NCBI GenBank assembly: GCA_034401795.1
Contig: CM067367.1
Span: 82,507,426-82,571,425 of the forward strand
Reading direction: 5' to 3'
Source of the DNA: Chaetoderma sp. LZ-2023a
Taxonomy: Eukaryota > Mollusca > Caudofoveata > Chaetodermatida > Chaetodermatidae
DNA: 64,000 nt
The notes under the pieces were generated by a model. That model was given only the letters and a program-made list of their open reading frames with translations. It had not been told where the DNA came from and made no database searches. A program made the translations under genes and the position numbers. Of the stretch, positions 11,985 through 22,656 are shown piece by piece. How positions within the stretch are numbered: the first letter of the stretch is position 1; every line of letters begins with the position of its first letter.

Positions 11985-12268
11985 TTATAAATTTGCTGCA
12001 ATGAATGTGAGCATGTTCACCATCTCTGGTTTTAATAGAGTGCGTTTGGATGTCACTATATTACCGGCAAGGCTAAATAACCTCTCTGAAGGAACACTTG
12101 TCGCACATATACACAGGTATTTTCTGGCATAATTCGAAATTGTTGGAAAGTTAGTGTCGATCAATGGCTTCACGACAGAAATAGTGACATATTTCTCGGC
12201 CGAAAGAATGTCGGTGAACTCGGCTACGGGATCAAGCGCATCTTTAAGGGCCTCCAATACTTGGAGAT
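11985..12268 (-). pseudogene. hAT1 transposase, C-terminal part
   Basis: Carries the hAT dimerisation region: [19 protein letters not shown] then [10 protein letters not shown] near the C-terminus, with the Glu of SERLFS expected to be the third catalytic residue. The segment [11 protein letters not shown] to [10 protein letters not shown] comes first. Between VKPLIDTN and [12 protein letters not shown] the spacer usual in hAT proteins is missing, suggesting an internal deletion of about 100 codons or more. Its 5' edge (12268) is the DIRS1 insertion point; upstream coding sequence resumes at 19340. Confidence 0.88.
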
Positions 12269-12480
12269 TGCAGGAAATTTCAATTTCCCTTTCTCCGAGA
12301 TCTAACAATACTCACCATTCTGTTACTTTCTGATACACAGCTGGCCCTGACAGCTGGCTCTAGGACTATAGACTTAGAAAGCTTTACCGACTCCTTGGAA
12401 CCGGGTACTCGGCTCCAAACTGCCGAGTACCCGTCTACCATAGAGCTCATATTGTTTGCATAGCCACCAAACAAGAGAAA
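12269..12480 (-). repeat. DIRS1 3' inverted terminal repeat
   Basis: Complementary to 19150-19339, sharing the hairpin-rich core GGGTACTCGGC...GCCGAGTACCC and GGTGAGTATTG. Outer end is TGCAGGAAATTTCAATTTCC on the plus strand. Minus-strand frames here are shared by every DIRS repeat and are not genes. Confidence 0.9.
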
Positions 12481-12518
12481 TCAATGGCTTGCCTCCGTGG
12501 GGCTGGGAGGCTGGGTCC

Positions 12519-12609
12519 GTAACAGAATGGTGAGTATTGTTAGATCTTGGAGAAAGGGAAATTGAAATTTCCTGCATTCTCCTTCGATCAATACTCACCA
12601 TTCTGTTAC
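12519..12609. repeat. DIRS1 internal complementary region
   Basis: 91 bp bounded by GTAACAGAATGGTGAGTATT and its complement. Its left half matches one outer terminus and its right half the other, so it holds the predicted circle junction (CCTGCA next to TTCTCC). This is the hallmark of DIRS replication through a circle. DIRS2 has the equivalent 91 bp at 58033-58123. Confidence 0.92.
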
Positions 12610-13113
12610 TTTCTGATATACACCAGATTTGTTCAGTAACCTGGTGGGAAGGGGCAAGCCATAAATGCTACTTTTGCTCCTTGGAGAAAGATTTAGACTT
12701 AACAACTTGACTAACGGAGACCTAAAAGGACCGTCAAGTTATCGGAACCGAATCACATTCGCATCACTGCCCCCCCCCCTTTTTCTCCTAAGAAAAGGGA
12801 GAGAACTCACGAACATGTATCTCGCCTGAAACACAAACATGCCAAGAGGGTTAACTGCTCTTTGCATATATTAGCCTGGGAATGAGCATGAATATATAAG
12901 ATGAATGATCATGATATATAGACATAATACAAAACACTCTCAATCGTGAATTACCTCATGATATTTGGAATTCAGACCTGGAGCCTCCAACCAATCACTT
13001 GTCCGGCCTCAGTGACACAACTGGTTGATATCCTCTCGCTCGACCAAGCCTGCTTCTAAATTCTCTCTTACAAATGCCAAAAAAGGAAGAAGAGCAGTGC
13101 GGTCATATAGCTA

Positions 13114-14105
13114 TCATCTCAAAACAGCTAAAGCGAGTGGAATGGCGAAGTCTGACAGATTCCGCATATAGTAATCCGTGACAGTGGACTCACAGTGCCC
13201 TTGTGCGACAGCCCTGATGTCCGTAAATGGAACACCATTGTCAAGGGCGGAAGAGGCGGCTATTCCTCTAACAACGTGCCCTTGCGCCTTGCACTTGGTG
13301 CCCAGTCGTAATCTCACGGGTAATCTGAATGCACTCGAATACACAACGAGAGATAGAATACATGGATGCGGCGCCATATGGCTCCATATGGCAGATCCAC
13401 AGATGTCTACCATTCGACCGTAACGAGTCTGTCCGTTTTGTACTTAGTCAAAGCACGGACTGGGCACCAGACACTGGCATCACGATCTAACCTACTCAGT
13501 TTCGGTATAACGATCGGTTTGCCGGGATATCTCAAAGACCGAGATCTTTGACATAAACTCTGCTCTTGGCAGTAGATGCAGACCCTCTCTGGAGACAATA
13601 ATCGGTCCCTCTCTGCTGAAAGTGCATGTATCACACTGCGCCTTCTAGCTGAGGAAGCTGCCAATAGAAAGACCACCTTTAGAGTCAAATGCTTTAGACT
13701 AGCCGAACGCAACGGTTCGAAAGGGTGCTTGGCCAGTACATTAAGCACTAAAGATAGACTCCAGGCTGGAATGACTACCGGTTGTCTCGGTCAGAGATTG
13801 CGCATTCCCTTCACCATCACACTCAACTGGGCCACCTCTGGACTATCCCTGTTGGCTAGACAAGGGATAAATGATGCCAACGCTGACTTGTATCCAGCAA
13901 TTGTGATAGGAGCTAGTCCTGAAAAGAACAGCTCACAGAGAAAGTCTGCTATTTGCTGAATAGTGGAATGAAAGGTACAATCCCCTTTCCTCACACCAGT
14001 CTGCAAATATGTTAACCTTGTCGTTATATGACTTGAAGGTTGGCCTCCTTCTCGCAACCGCGATGAAATCAGCAGCCTGTCTAGAAAAGCCTCCCGACGT
14101 GGAAC
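13114..14105 (-). pseudogene. DIRS1 tyrosine recombinase (YR), broken
   Basis: The integrase of DIRS1, homologous to the intact frame in DIRS2 (about 56535-57518). Reading on the minus strand, the core-binding part starts with AADFIAVARRRPTFKSY (about 14095-14045) and the catalytic part shows a GHVVRGIAAS box (HxxR) and TDYYMRN with the presumed nucleophilic Tyr near the C-terminus. The Trp before HCES in DIRS2 is Gly here (AQGHCES). At least three frames are needed and the linking segments carry stops. It lies directly after the RT region, as usual in DIRS elements. Confidence 0.85.
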
Positions 14106-16100
14106 ATTGTTTGACAACAACCACGCAGTCAATAACATTTCGGGACACTCGTGTAGGAAGCGTCCCTTGGCCTGGGAGATTATGTTCGGAATCTCGGGCA
14201 ACTGCACTGGATTTACCACCAGCAGATCTAGCAGATCCGTGAACCACGCCCTGCTTGGCCAATACGGCGCTATTAGCAGGACCAGACATGGTTCCTCCCT
14301 GATCTTCACCAATACCTTCGGCAGAAGGATGGTGGGTGGGTACGCCTAAGCGTGCATCCCTCTCCAGCTTATCGCCAGAGCGTCTGTATCGACGGCATTT
14401 GGATCTAGAATCGGCGAGACATAAGTCATGACTTGAGCATTTCCCCTTGTGGCGAACAAGTCCACGTTGGGTTTTCCCCAATGCTCGAAGATCCTTCGTA
14501 GAACTGGAGGGTTGAGGGACCATTCTGTTGGCCGAATTCTCTGTCTGCGAGACAAAGCATCCGCCAGAATGTTCAATCGGCCAGGAATGTGAGCTGCTTT
14601 CAAAACAACCGAATAATTCCTGCACCATTGAATCAAGTGCCACACTTTGATACACAGTGCGGGTGACCTGGTCCCTCTTGGCGATTTATGTATGATACTA
14701 CCGTCGAATCAATATCACCTTGCCCCTGATCATCGGAAGAAAACTCTTCCAACGCCAGTTCCACTGCCATCATTTCCAACAGACTGATATGCAGCTGACT
14801 CTCCAGGAGAGTCCATGTGCCCGAGACCTGGTGTTCTCCCAGGCAGGCCCCCACCCCTCCAGCTATACATCCGTGTACACGGACAGCCGGGGGTGGGGTA
14901 GGTGCAGCGAAACCCCTGCTAGGAGATTCTGACGCTGTTTCCACCCTACAAGATGCGATATTATCGGCTCCAAAACTGGCACCAGTTTTGACAGGGGTTC
15001 TGTTCTCTGTTTCCACAGAAACATCAGATACAACTGGATTGGTCTTCGCATTAGAGCAGCGTACGGGATCACTTGCTCCATGGAGACCATCATGCCCAGC
15101 ATCTGAAGAAACCGCCTCGCCTGAATGTGGTTTCCCACTCGAAAACTCTTGAGGATGGCTAATAGAGACACCACTCTGGGCTCTGAGGGGTAAACCCTGC
15201 CCTCCTCGAGATCGAATCGTATCCCCAAATAAACGAAATGTTGAGTGGGTGTCAACTCGGATTTCTCCTTGTTGACTATCCAGCCTAGATCTGAAAGTAA
15301 CTTCAGAGTCAGAGCAGTATCCACGTTCAACCTGGCTGCAGAGTCTGCTTTGAGCAGCCAGTCGTCTATGTAGGTGTGTAGCGCCACGTTCTCTTCTCTG
15401 AGAAACACTGTCACCGCAAGGACCACTCTTGTGAAAACCCACGGAGCTGTCGACAGGCCAAACGGGAGAACAGTAACCTCCCATACTAGATTCTGAAACG
15501 CAAATCTCATAAACCTGTGCCAACTCCGGTTCATAGGAATGTGGAAATATGCATCTTTCAGATCGATCGACACACACCACATTCCCTTCCTCAATCCTTC
15601 CATTACCGACCTCGGTTTTTCCATCTGGAACCGAGGCGTATGGATAAACCAATTCAATGGCCTGAGATTGAGTATGGGTCTCCATCCCCCGTGCTCTTAG
15701 GGACAAGGAACATATTTGAATAGAAGCCTGGCGTGTTCTGGTTCGCTGGGTTTATTGCTCCCTTCAGAAGCAAACCCGACACTTCGTTTTGAACGGCTTC
15801 TAACTTGACTGGGTCCCATGGTACGGGTGCCCAGACAGGTGCCAACGACAGATTCTGTGGTGGAAAGTCCCACCACTCTGGCATGTACCCCTGGGATAAC
15901 CATCCCGGGACCAGACTATCTGACGTCACACCTCGCCAGGCCTCGACGAAACGCATGAGCATTCCACCCACCATAGACGCCTCGACGTCTAACGGGGTTG
16001 TCCGGCTCGCGGTCTGCTCAACCCCCCCGCCCCACCCCTTTCTTAACGAGAGAGAGAGAACCATTTCCATCTTGGCTCTGCAGGTGCAACCGGCACCGCT
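14106..16100 (-). pseudogene. DIRS1 RT / RNase H / methyltransferase-like ORF, broken
   Basis: The polymerase ORF of DIRS1. The RT part shows LVPKSTGD near 15725, DLKDAYFHIPMN near 15545-15570 and catalytic YIDDWLLKAD near 15345-15375. RNase H motifs (LLEMMAVELALEEF; then STVVSYINRQ) lie near 14680-14790 in a different frame. The methyltransferase-like part (NVDLFATRGNAQ, then APYWPSRAWFTDL) lies near 14440 and 14250. Several frameshifts break it; DIRS2 carries the better copy. Plus-strand frames at 14720-15152 are antisense shadows. Confidence 0.87.
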
Positions 16101-16153
16101 GTTCCTGTTGCACAGGTGCGGTCCAGGCGGATATGAAGGGAGCCCTCGTACCC

Positions 16154-18234
16154 TCAGGTACGAACCGCTCCCTTCTTTCCGCCCTTGGAGGACTTACCCT
16201 TACCCCTCCCCCTGCCCTTCCCGCCTCTAGGGCGATCATGAGCAACAGTGGGGAGGGTAGGGGCCTTCACAACCTTCCTGGCTTTCTTAGCTGGCGGCGG
16301 CTGAGAAAATCCAGATGAAGCAGAAGTCGCAGTAGGCTTAGCTTTCGCCTTGCCTTTCTGCGTCTTCGAAAGTTGGACAGCTAACGGTTTCCCTACAGCC
16401 CCTAGTGCGTGCACTTGCCGCACTCACTCCAGCTGTAGGCCTACCGCCAACCGATTCTGCGCAATGCTGGCAGTGTCCTCTAGGATGGCCCGCGCCTGGC
16501 CACCGAAGATGCTAGGCCCTGTCAGGGCTGTCCCAAGAAGACGCTCCCTGACTGCCGTAGCCGGATGCATATGGTCAAGAACCATTTGCCTCCTGGACTT
16601 TGTCACACGCACCTGCACCCTTGCCAGTGCGTCCATAGACAGCACCAAGCCGTCATTGACGCACGAAAGCACCACAGGTGGCACAGGGTGGCCTGCCCCC
16701 GCTTCAGCCCACACCGACTGAAGAACGCGATACGATAGGTTGACAGCATTCATAGCTGCCCTCACACCCACATCGCATAGAGACAGGACTTCATCCTGGT
16801 GTGCCTGGGACTTGTCCACAAGTGCCGGACCGGGGCCACCCGCTCCAGCACTCTGAACACCCAGTACCCAGCGGTCATTCTCGGTGACTGACGGGACAAC
16901 ACCATACCTGTCGTATTCCCCCCGTGGAATATGACCCCTCGCCCGCACCTCCACGGAGGCCGCAAGAAGCTGGCCCTTGTTCATGCATTGTTTGCTATAC
17001 ATAGTATCAAGCAACACCATAAACCATGGATCCAGTCCAACAGACTGGATCAGGGCTGCGGGCAAGATCCCCGTCCTATCGATGCACCGATGGATTGGGT
17101 ACATCCTCCTCGGCCGTGGTCGAAACCACAGATGGGTCCACCCTGGCTAGCCAAGCCAGAGCCTCAGACCAATCCGTCTCCGAGGAGGACACTCCCGTGA
17201 ACACGTCACCCGTTGACATGTTCACGGCCCTACCAGCAACGGCCTCCCGGCTAGGAGCCATTGCTGATATGCCAGGAACTCCGGTACCGTACGGTTCCGC
17301 TGCCACCCCATGGAACACACCAGTCCATGGAGTAGGCCTGCACGGAAACCGTGCAGACCCGTAGCGGTTAAGGAACCGTGGCCAAACACGGGCGCCAATG
17401 GCACCCCATGTCTGACCGCCGGACCAGGCGAGATAGGTGAGTACCATGCCTGGCCGGCCACACCCGTCACCGTGGCAGTTGCCAGCAAACCAACCATCAC
17501 GGGACCGGTGCCCGGTACCGGAGTGGCCTCAACCACGAGCTTGCGCCAGGCCAGACAGATGGAGGTCGGGTTCAATCGGGACGGAATCGACCTCCCTGCT
17601 CTCCACCCGCGGCCTCACAGGCCGCAGCACACTCTCCTCCTCGGCCTACTCATCTTCAGACCCCTAAGAGTCGTCACTAGACAAGGAAAACTGTGGAGCC
17701 GTCCTGGTGGACGGCTCCCATGCCTGACGGACCGGTCACCGCTACTGGACCACCCGGAGGTGGCCGCCGAGACAGAACCCATCAGGCCGAAGCCCGACGG
17801 GACTGCCAGGGGGCCATACGAAATGGCTCCCTCGGTGTCCAGTCCAGAACCCTGTCCAAGGACAGGGTCCGAATCAAACATGGTGAGAGACTGCCCTACA
17901 ACTTTTGGCAGCAGGAACCACACCAGCGTGGGCAGAACGCTATGCAAGACACCTTGTCTAGCCGGACCAAACCACGCCGGCGGTGCCATCTCCGCCACCT
18001 CCGGTTGCAGACGTGGAATGCCCCCACAGGCCGAAACGGACGCTCCACGATTTACTTTCGGACCGCCTGACCCCGCGTCAGACCCTGCCAAGTCCTTCTG
18101 GCAAGGAACTTAAGCATCATATCGACCGACCACACCGCGCAAACGTTACACCTACTGTCAAGACTACACTTAGTACAGTGGAAACAGACATGGTCCTCGT
18201 ATAGAACCCGTATGATATGTGGCAATCGACACAT
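16154..18234 (-). pseudogene. DIRS1 Gag, broken
   Basis: Structural protein of DIRS1. It starts near 18196 with a Cys/His cluster (HVCFHCTKCSLDSRCNVC), continues with a Gly/Pro/Ser-rich acidic middle, and then an open 226-codon segment (17104-16424) containing HIPRGEYDRYGVVP and LEDTASIAQNRLAV. It ends in a basic Lys/Arg/Gly tail (16423-16154; RPRGGKGRGRGKGKSSKGGK), probably nucleic-acid binding. Frames change at about 17600 and 17100. DIRS2 has the same layout, with part of it duplicated. Confidence 0.8.
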
Positions 18235-19149
18235 GATGGCGGGGATGGCATGGCCTATAAACCAAACCTACAATAAGCCAGCGGAACGAAACAAAAGTGG
18301 AAGGCAGACAATTAATTTTCAAATAATTTGACCATAAATTAACTGCAAACCCTCCCGCACCCCACCCCGCAACGTTACAGCAAAGATTGCATTGATTATG
18401 ACGACAAGAACGAAGCGGACATAAATACACCCATAAATTGATCCTCCAGGATGTATAACGGAACCAGGAATCATATCGCATAGCATTCGGGGTATATTTA
18501 CCAATCAATATAAATTATACTCCTAACGAAAGCCGACACGATATGTGAAGAAACACCAAAATGTAAACAAACTGCTGTAGCACATGGTAAAACCGCAGAC
18601 CACGCATCACTCAAGAATTTTGACACCACCGATCATTGCAAACCGATCGTGATCACACGTAAACTTGACCATTCCAAAGTTTTCTGGTACCATTTTTTGT
18701 ACGCAGCACCCAGAACAAGATGCGGGAATTAATGAAAAAATTTTCTTCACATAAACATCCGAGCATCACGGGTGTGATGTCACTCGCTCGGACCCTACGG
18801 AGAACGACGTCAGCCGATATTCGTGTTAGAAATACCGTAGCAAACACCTAATTTCATATCTGCCGATCGCCTGTTGGGATTTAAAGAAGGCGATCGTCTG
18901 GCATATCACGTTGTTAGCACACGTTCCAGATTCTTTGGGGTCAGAAATTGGGACATGCGACACAACGAAATTTAGAGACCTAAGTCTTTTAACTATGGAT
19001 AATAAGGAATAATACAACCTGGTCATCATTGGCGGTATTCTCCATTTTATCCAGTTAGATCCTTTCAAGAACGCACAAACTATCAAATCACAGTATAAAA
19101 GACTTAGATTTCTTTTAAAAAAACTTTAATCTTTCTCCTGCAAAAAAAA
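18235..19149 (-). other. DIRS1 5' leader (noncoding)
   Basis: Region between the 5' inverted repeat and gag, homologous to DIRS2 49921-50875 and DIRS3 63310-64000. A hairpin CCGAGCGAGTGACATCACAC...GTGATGCTCGG (minus strand, 18757-18792) is kept in all three copies. Short frames are conserved only because the nucleotide sequence is. Confidence 0.7.
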
Positions 19150-19339
19150 TTGTGGACAGCTCTTGTCGTTATGCAAACAAGAATGAGCTCTATGGTAAAC
19201 GGGTACTCGGCAGTTGGGAGCCGAGTACCCGGTTCCAAGGAGTCGGTAAAGCTTTCTAAGTCTATAGTCCTAGAGCCAGCTGTCAGGGCCAGCTGTGTAT
19301 CAGAAAGTAACAGAATGGTGAGTATTGATCGAAGGAGAA
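19150..19339 (-). repeat. DIRS1 5' inverted terminal repeat
   Basis: Complement of 12269-12480. On the element's strand it begins TTCTCCTTCGATCAATACTC and continues into the GGGTACTCGGC hairpin core. Confidence 0.9.
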
Positions 19340-19463
19340 CATTGTATCGCGGTATTAAATGCGAACACTTCCTGTCATCGCCGAGAACTTTCCGGATAGC
19401 CGTCTCCTGTTCTAGGAATCGGTTTATCATGTTGTGGGCAGAACCCCATCTAGTACAACAGTC
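19340..19463 (-). pseudogene. hAT1 transposase, exon 2 start
   Basis: On the minus strand this opens with DCCTRWGSAHNMINRFLEQE, the conserved hAT block just before the VLE..K segment. A splice acceptor (TTCTGCAG) precedes it at 19464-19471. The frame runs to RYN at 19340, where DIRS1 enters, and resumes at 12268 in the same frame. Confidence 0.86.
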
Positions 19464-19469
19464 CTGCAG

Positions 19470-19470
19470 A

Positions 19471-19505
<35 letters not shown>

Positions 19506-19521
19506 TCAAAATAATAAAAAC

Positions 19522-19571
<50 letters not shown>

Positions 19572-19572
19572 G
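19470..19572 (+). repeat. (AAT)n microsatellite, interrupted
   Basis: Two blocks of AAT units separated by an A-rich stretch, in the hAT1 intron. The poly-Asn frame is an artefact. Confidence 0.97.
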
Positions 19573-19627
19573 AAAGAATGAAAGAAAAAAAGAAAAGAAA
19601 GAAAGAATTGAATTATTAAATTTAATT

Positions 19628-19630
<3 letters not shown>

Positions 19631-19681
<51 letters not shown>
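19631..19681 (+). repeat. (TC)n microsatellite
   Basis: About 25 TC units in the hAT1 intron. Confidence 0.97.
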
Positions 19682-19686
<5 letters not shown>

Positions 19687-20261
19687 AGATGCATATTCAC
19701 ACTAAATGCTTGAAAATACAATTATTTAAATCGTATACTTTTATACTTTCGTACACTACGTGAAAAATTTAATTAATTTAATTAATTTATATGGAATTAA
19801 ATTATCATATGTTAAAATTTATTTCGTTTCATAAGATATAGGACAACAGCTTTAAGACTCTAAAAGTATACAATTTAGATAATTTTATTTTGAAGCATTT
19901 TGGTGTGAATATGCACCTTTAAATTAAATTTAATTCAATCTTTTAAAATTAATGACTGGAAAGACTTACTCGATTAGTAAGCCAGTCATTCCAGTGGTAC
20001 ATGTAAATTTTAAATAAATCTGTAAATGTCGGATAATTTTAATAGTATATATACCGCTCAATAAATAGAAGAAAGAAGGAAAGAAAGAAAGAATTAAATT
20101 ATTAAATTAAACTAAATCTTTCTGTTTATTTTTAAATTAAATGAAATGAAATTAAATATTTAAAAATTTATCACTGGAATGACTTGCTCATAAGCCTGTG
20201 ATTCAAGTGCTAAATTTTAAATAACTTTGTTTAGGTCAGAAAATTTTACTAGTATACTTAC

Positions 20262-21272
20262 CGCTATCAGTTGGTGACTAGGCAGCTCAAGCTCTGCTTG
20301 GATCCTGGTCAACTCACGCTTCCTCTTCCAACTATAGCTAAATGACGACACTATAGTCCTACATACGGATAATGCACGAGTAACACGAGTATCGTTCTTG
20401 TAAGAATTCGTTACTGCTAAATTGAGGTTATGGCCGAAACAGGAAATACGTGGCCACTCTAGGACATCTACCAGAGCTTTAATCACATTTGAGCCATTAT
20501 CAGTAGTAACACATGACAGATTGTCTCTAGATAAATTCCACGATTCCAGTGTTTCTAAAAGCCCATCGGCCAAGTTCTTACCTGTGTGGTCACTCGGAAA
20601 GAAAAGGGTTTCCAGACTACGGCTAATCAACTCCCATTTCTTATTAACAAAGTGAACTGTAACTCCCATGTACGGTATCATGCCTGTACTTGACCACATG
20701 TCCGTGGTGAGCGCAAAATATTCGGCCTCATGGATCTCTCGCGCTACTGTCTCCCTCACTTCGTTATACAATTTAGGAATTGCTATCTTAGAAAAGTGAT
20801 TCCTACTTGGAAGCTCGTAGCGACAATCGATTGTCTTCAACATTTGACGGAAATGTTCCTTCTGAACTGTATAAATAGGCAACGATTCGCCAGCTATGAA
20901 TTTTGTCACAGATTTTGTTATCTCCTTCCATCTGACTGAGGAATGGTCATATGACTGCGATTTCATCATTGCACTAGTGATTTTTGGCTGTTTGTTAGGC
21001 GTTAGATCATTGTCTGTGTCATCACGTTTTCGTTTTTGAACACGATCTTTTAGCAGGTTGAATATTGATATATGATGAATCTTCAAATGATTCATCAAGT
21101 TTGTCATATTACCACTTGGCACACGCACTACCATCGAACAAGTACGGCATACTGCCTTACTATCGTCCTTAGAAACGGTTCCAGTTTCATCAGGATGGAA
21201 GCCAAAATGTGACCACACTTGTGATATGCAATTCGCCTTCGTTACTAATACTACATCAACCGACATAATCAC
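20262..21272 (-). CDS. hAT1 transposase exon 1 (BED finger plus catalytic core)
   Basis: N-terminal part of a ZBED-like hAT transposase. A BED-type zinc finger lies early (VWSHFGFHPDE; C-x2-C in AVCRTC; then H-x3-H in NHLKIHH). A basic stretch QKRKRDD follows. The RNase-H-like core holds two probable catalytic Asp: FALTTDMWSS and CVTTDNGSNV. The 337 codons are open, then run into a canonical splice donor. Start Met at 21272 or 21266. The full protein would be about 470 residues, short for the family, because the C-terminal part has a deletion. DIRS1 inserted downstream breaks the gene. Confidence 0.86.
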
Positions 21273-21866
21273 AACCTAACACCACAACACGACGAACACG
21301 TAAACGGTTTTACTTTTCTAATAACTATGGTAAATACTTCTGAAGATCTGATAAAATTTTGATGAAAAATCACAGTTTTCTACTCTATATAATATTAATA
21401 ATTTATTCGGGATCCAATCAAAAGCATTTGCTACATGCATAGCAATAGTGAAGCATGCCTCCAAATACCCGCCTGCGTATACTTATAATTATTTATTCAA
21501 GAATTATGCGTATCTGACCTATTATTCTGAAATGGATTATAATAGACAATAGAGCGAATGAGGAAAGCGTGATGGTGGGAGCATGTGTTATTACAACTAT
21601 AATAACAAACAATGACCGGGTGAACATTCTTTAGTTTATTCAGTTTATTTAATCATTTAATCGTACCACACAACCGGCCGATCACCGGATGTTTGTTTCT
21701 TTGATTGAAAATACAATCAGAATTGTGCACGCGAAAATTGTTTTGACGAAAATTTCAAAATGGCGATTATACGATTATTTCATTTTATAATCGTCCACGA
21801 TCATTTTAAATCCTATAATCGCGATTAATCGAATAATCGAAAAATCGTGCAACCCTACTACGCATG

Positions 21867-22043
21867 CGCAACCAGGGTATGGTGACGTATGCGCAGGAAA
21901 AACTCGGACTCTCCGCTTACTATGATAAGCGCCATGTGCTGCCAGATGGGGTCCATACCGAGTATCATGTTAGCACCCTAGGGGTGGTAGCTGTGTGTCT
22001 TCAGGAACTAGCTGAAGCTCTTTTACGACAAATGGTCGCCTAG
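21867..22043 (+). pseudogene. POLB, third segment (C-terminus)
   Basis: Directly after the hAT1 right target duplication the frame continues MRNQGMVTYAQEKLGL then YYDKRHVLPDGVHTEYH, which is the usual end of Polinton polymerases (TY-x-Q...G(L/I)...K(R)..L.DG..T). It then runs on to a stop at 22041-22043, probably past the original end. It converges with INT on the minus strand and overlaps it by about 70 bp. Confidence 0.82.
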
Positions 22044-22618
22044 GCACTTCGTGCTGGCGTGCCAGGTAGTACAGTGCAGGCCGCCCCTCCGCCTCCACAT
22101 ACCTGTCAATCCTGTGAACATTTTTATCAACCAGTTAGGATCTGATGCACGCCATCGACCACCTTCCAGCTCACGAGGCTCATACAGGTACCGAACCAGA
22201 GCATCAGGTGGTAGACAATCCTCTCCCTTGTTCGCTCCACTAGAGCTGTGACCAGCAGAGTGTCTGATAGCCTCTACCGGCTTCTTCCCGATTAGCCTAG
22301 TAACCTCGCCATTGGATCTCTCCACCACAGCAGGCAGCCCTCTCACCCATACTCTAGAATGTTCACTCGGCGCGGCCATTTCATGAGCATATTGGTGTGG
22401 GAACAGTCTCTCTGCCAGTGTCCGATTCCACTGCTCAACGATAGCCTGGGCACGGTGATGCCCTACCTCGCCTCGCCTAACTGCCACACCGTGTTTTCGC
22501 ATGAGGGCTGCAGTCTCTCCTCTGAACTCCTTACCCTCATCCACCTGCAACAATTCCGGCCACCAGAGGGGATTTTCCGAAGCCTCGTAGACACCCTGGA
22601 ATGCCAGAGCTTATAGTA
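21973..22618 (-). pseudogene. Polinton integrase (rve family), N-terminally truncated and frameshifted
   Basis: Retrovirus-type DDE integrase that would join P1 to the host genome. Visible: YEASENPLWWPELLQVDEGK carrying the second catalytic Asp, then AIVEQWNRTLAERLFPHQYA carrying the Glu. The part with the first Asp is absent: homology stops near 22618, only 40 bp from the end of the neighbouring capsid-type gene, so a deletion probably removed the N-terminal half. Near 22120 a frameshift separates DPNWLIK from the C-terminal RPALYYLARQHEVPRRPFV segment; that frame ends at 21973. The C-terminal end overlaps convergent POLB. The enzyme cannot be active. Confidence 0.85.
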
Positions 22619-22656
22619 GTGGTGGCCGCTGCAGCGGTGACGACAGGAGTCGTGCT

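Larger units (their letters stand above)
12269..19339 (-). mobile_element. DIRS1: tyrosine-recombinase retrotransposon, 7071 bp, decayed
   Basis: DIRS-type element on the minus strand: Gag, then RT/RNase H/methyltransferase-like, then tyrosine recombinase, framed by inverted terminal repeats and an internal complementary region (12519-12609). It lies inside the hAT1 transposase. Excising it exactly, with no target duplication, restores the codons for RYN followed by DLQVLEAL. The target hexamer is ATCTCC on the element's strand and the element's own edge is TTCTCC. Length agrees with DIRS2 minus its internal duplication (7087 bp). Confidence 0.93.
19464..20261 (-). other. Predicted intron of the hAT1 transposase gene (798 bp)
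   Basis: Donor GTAAGT (plus-strand ACTTAC at 20256-20261) directly after codons HQLIA, and acceptor CTGCAG (19464-19469) directly before DCCTRW. Phase is kept. The intron holds an (AAT)n array, a (TC)n array and TGACTGGAA palindromes, which explains the absence of frames. Confidence 0.75.
10824..21858 (-). mobile_element. hAT1 transposon, interrupted by DIRS1
   Basis: Terminal inverted repeats TAGGCTTGCACGATTATTC (left) and TAGGGTTGCACGATTTTTC (complement of right), with a perfect 8-bp target duplication CTACGCAT at 10816-10823 and 21859-21866, the hAT hallmark. The transposase gene runs on the minus strand. Without DIRS1 the element is 3964 bp. Both subterminal regions are full of ATAATCGCGAT-type motifs, in keeping with hAT transposase-binding repeats. 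Confidence 0.94.

Noticed and set aside
14720..15152. Plus-strand frames across the DIRS1 RT region
   Set aside because: Antisense shadows of RT and RNase H coding sequence.
19150..19581. Frame MVNGYSAVGSRVPGSKES, found in every DIRS terminal repeat, as a small conserved gene
   Set aside because: It lies in inverted repeats present in both orientations, so conservation follows from repeat function; no start context.
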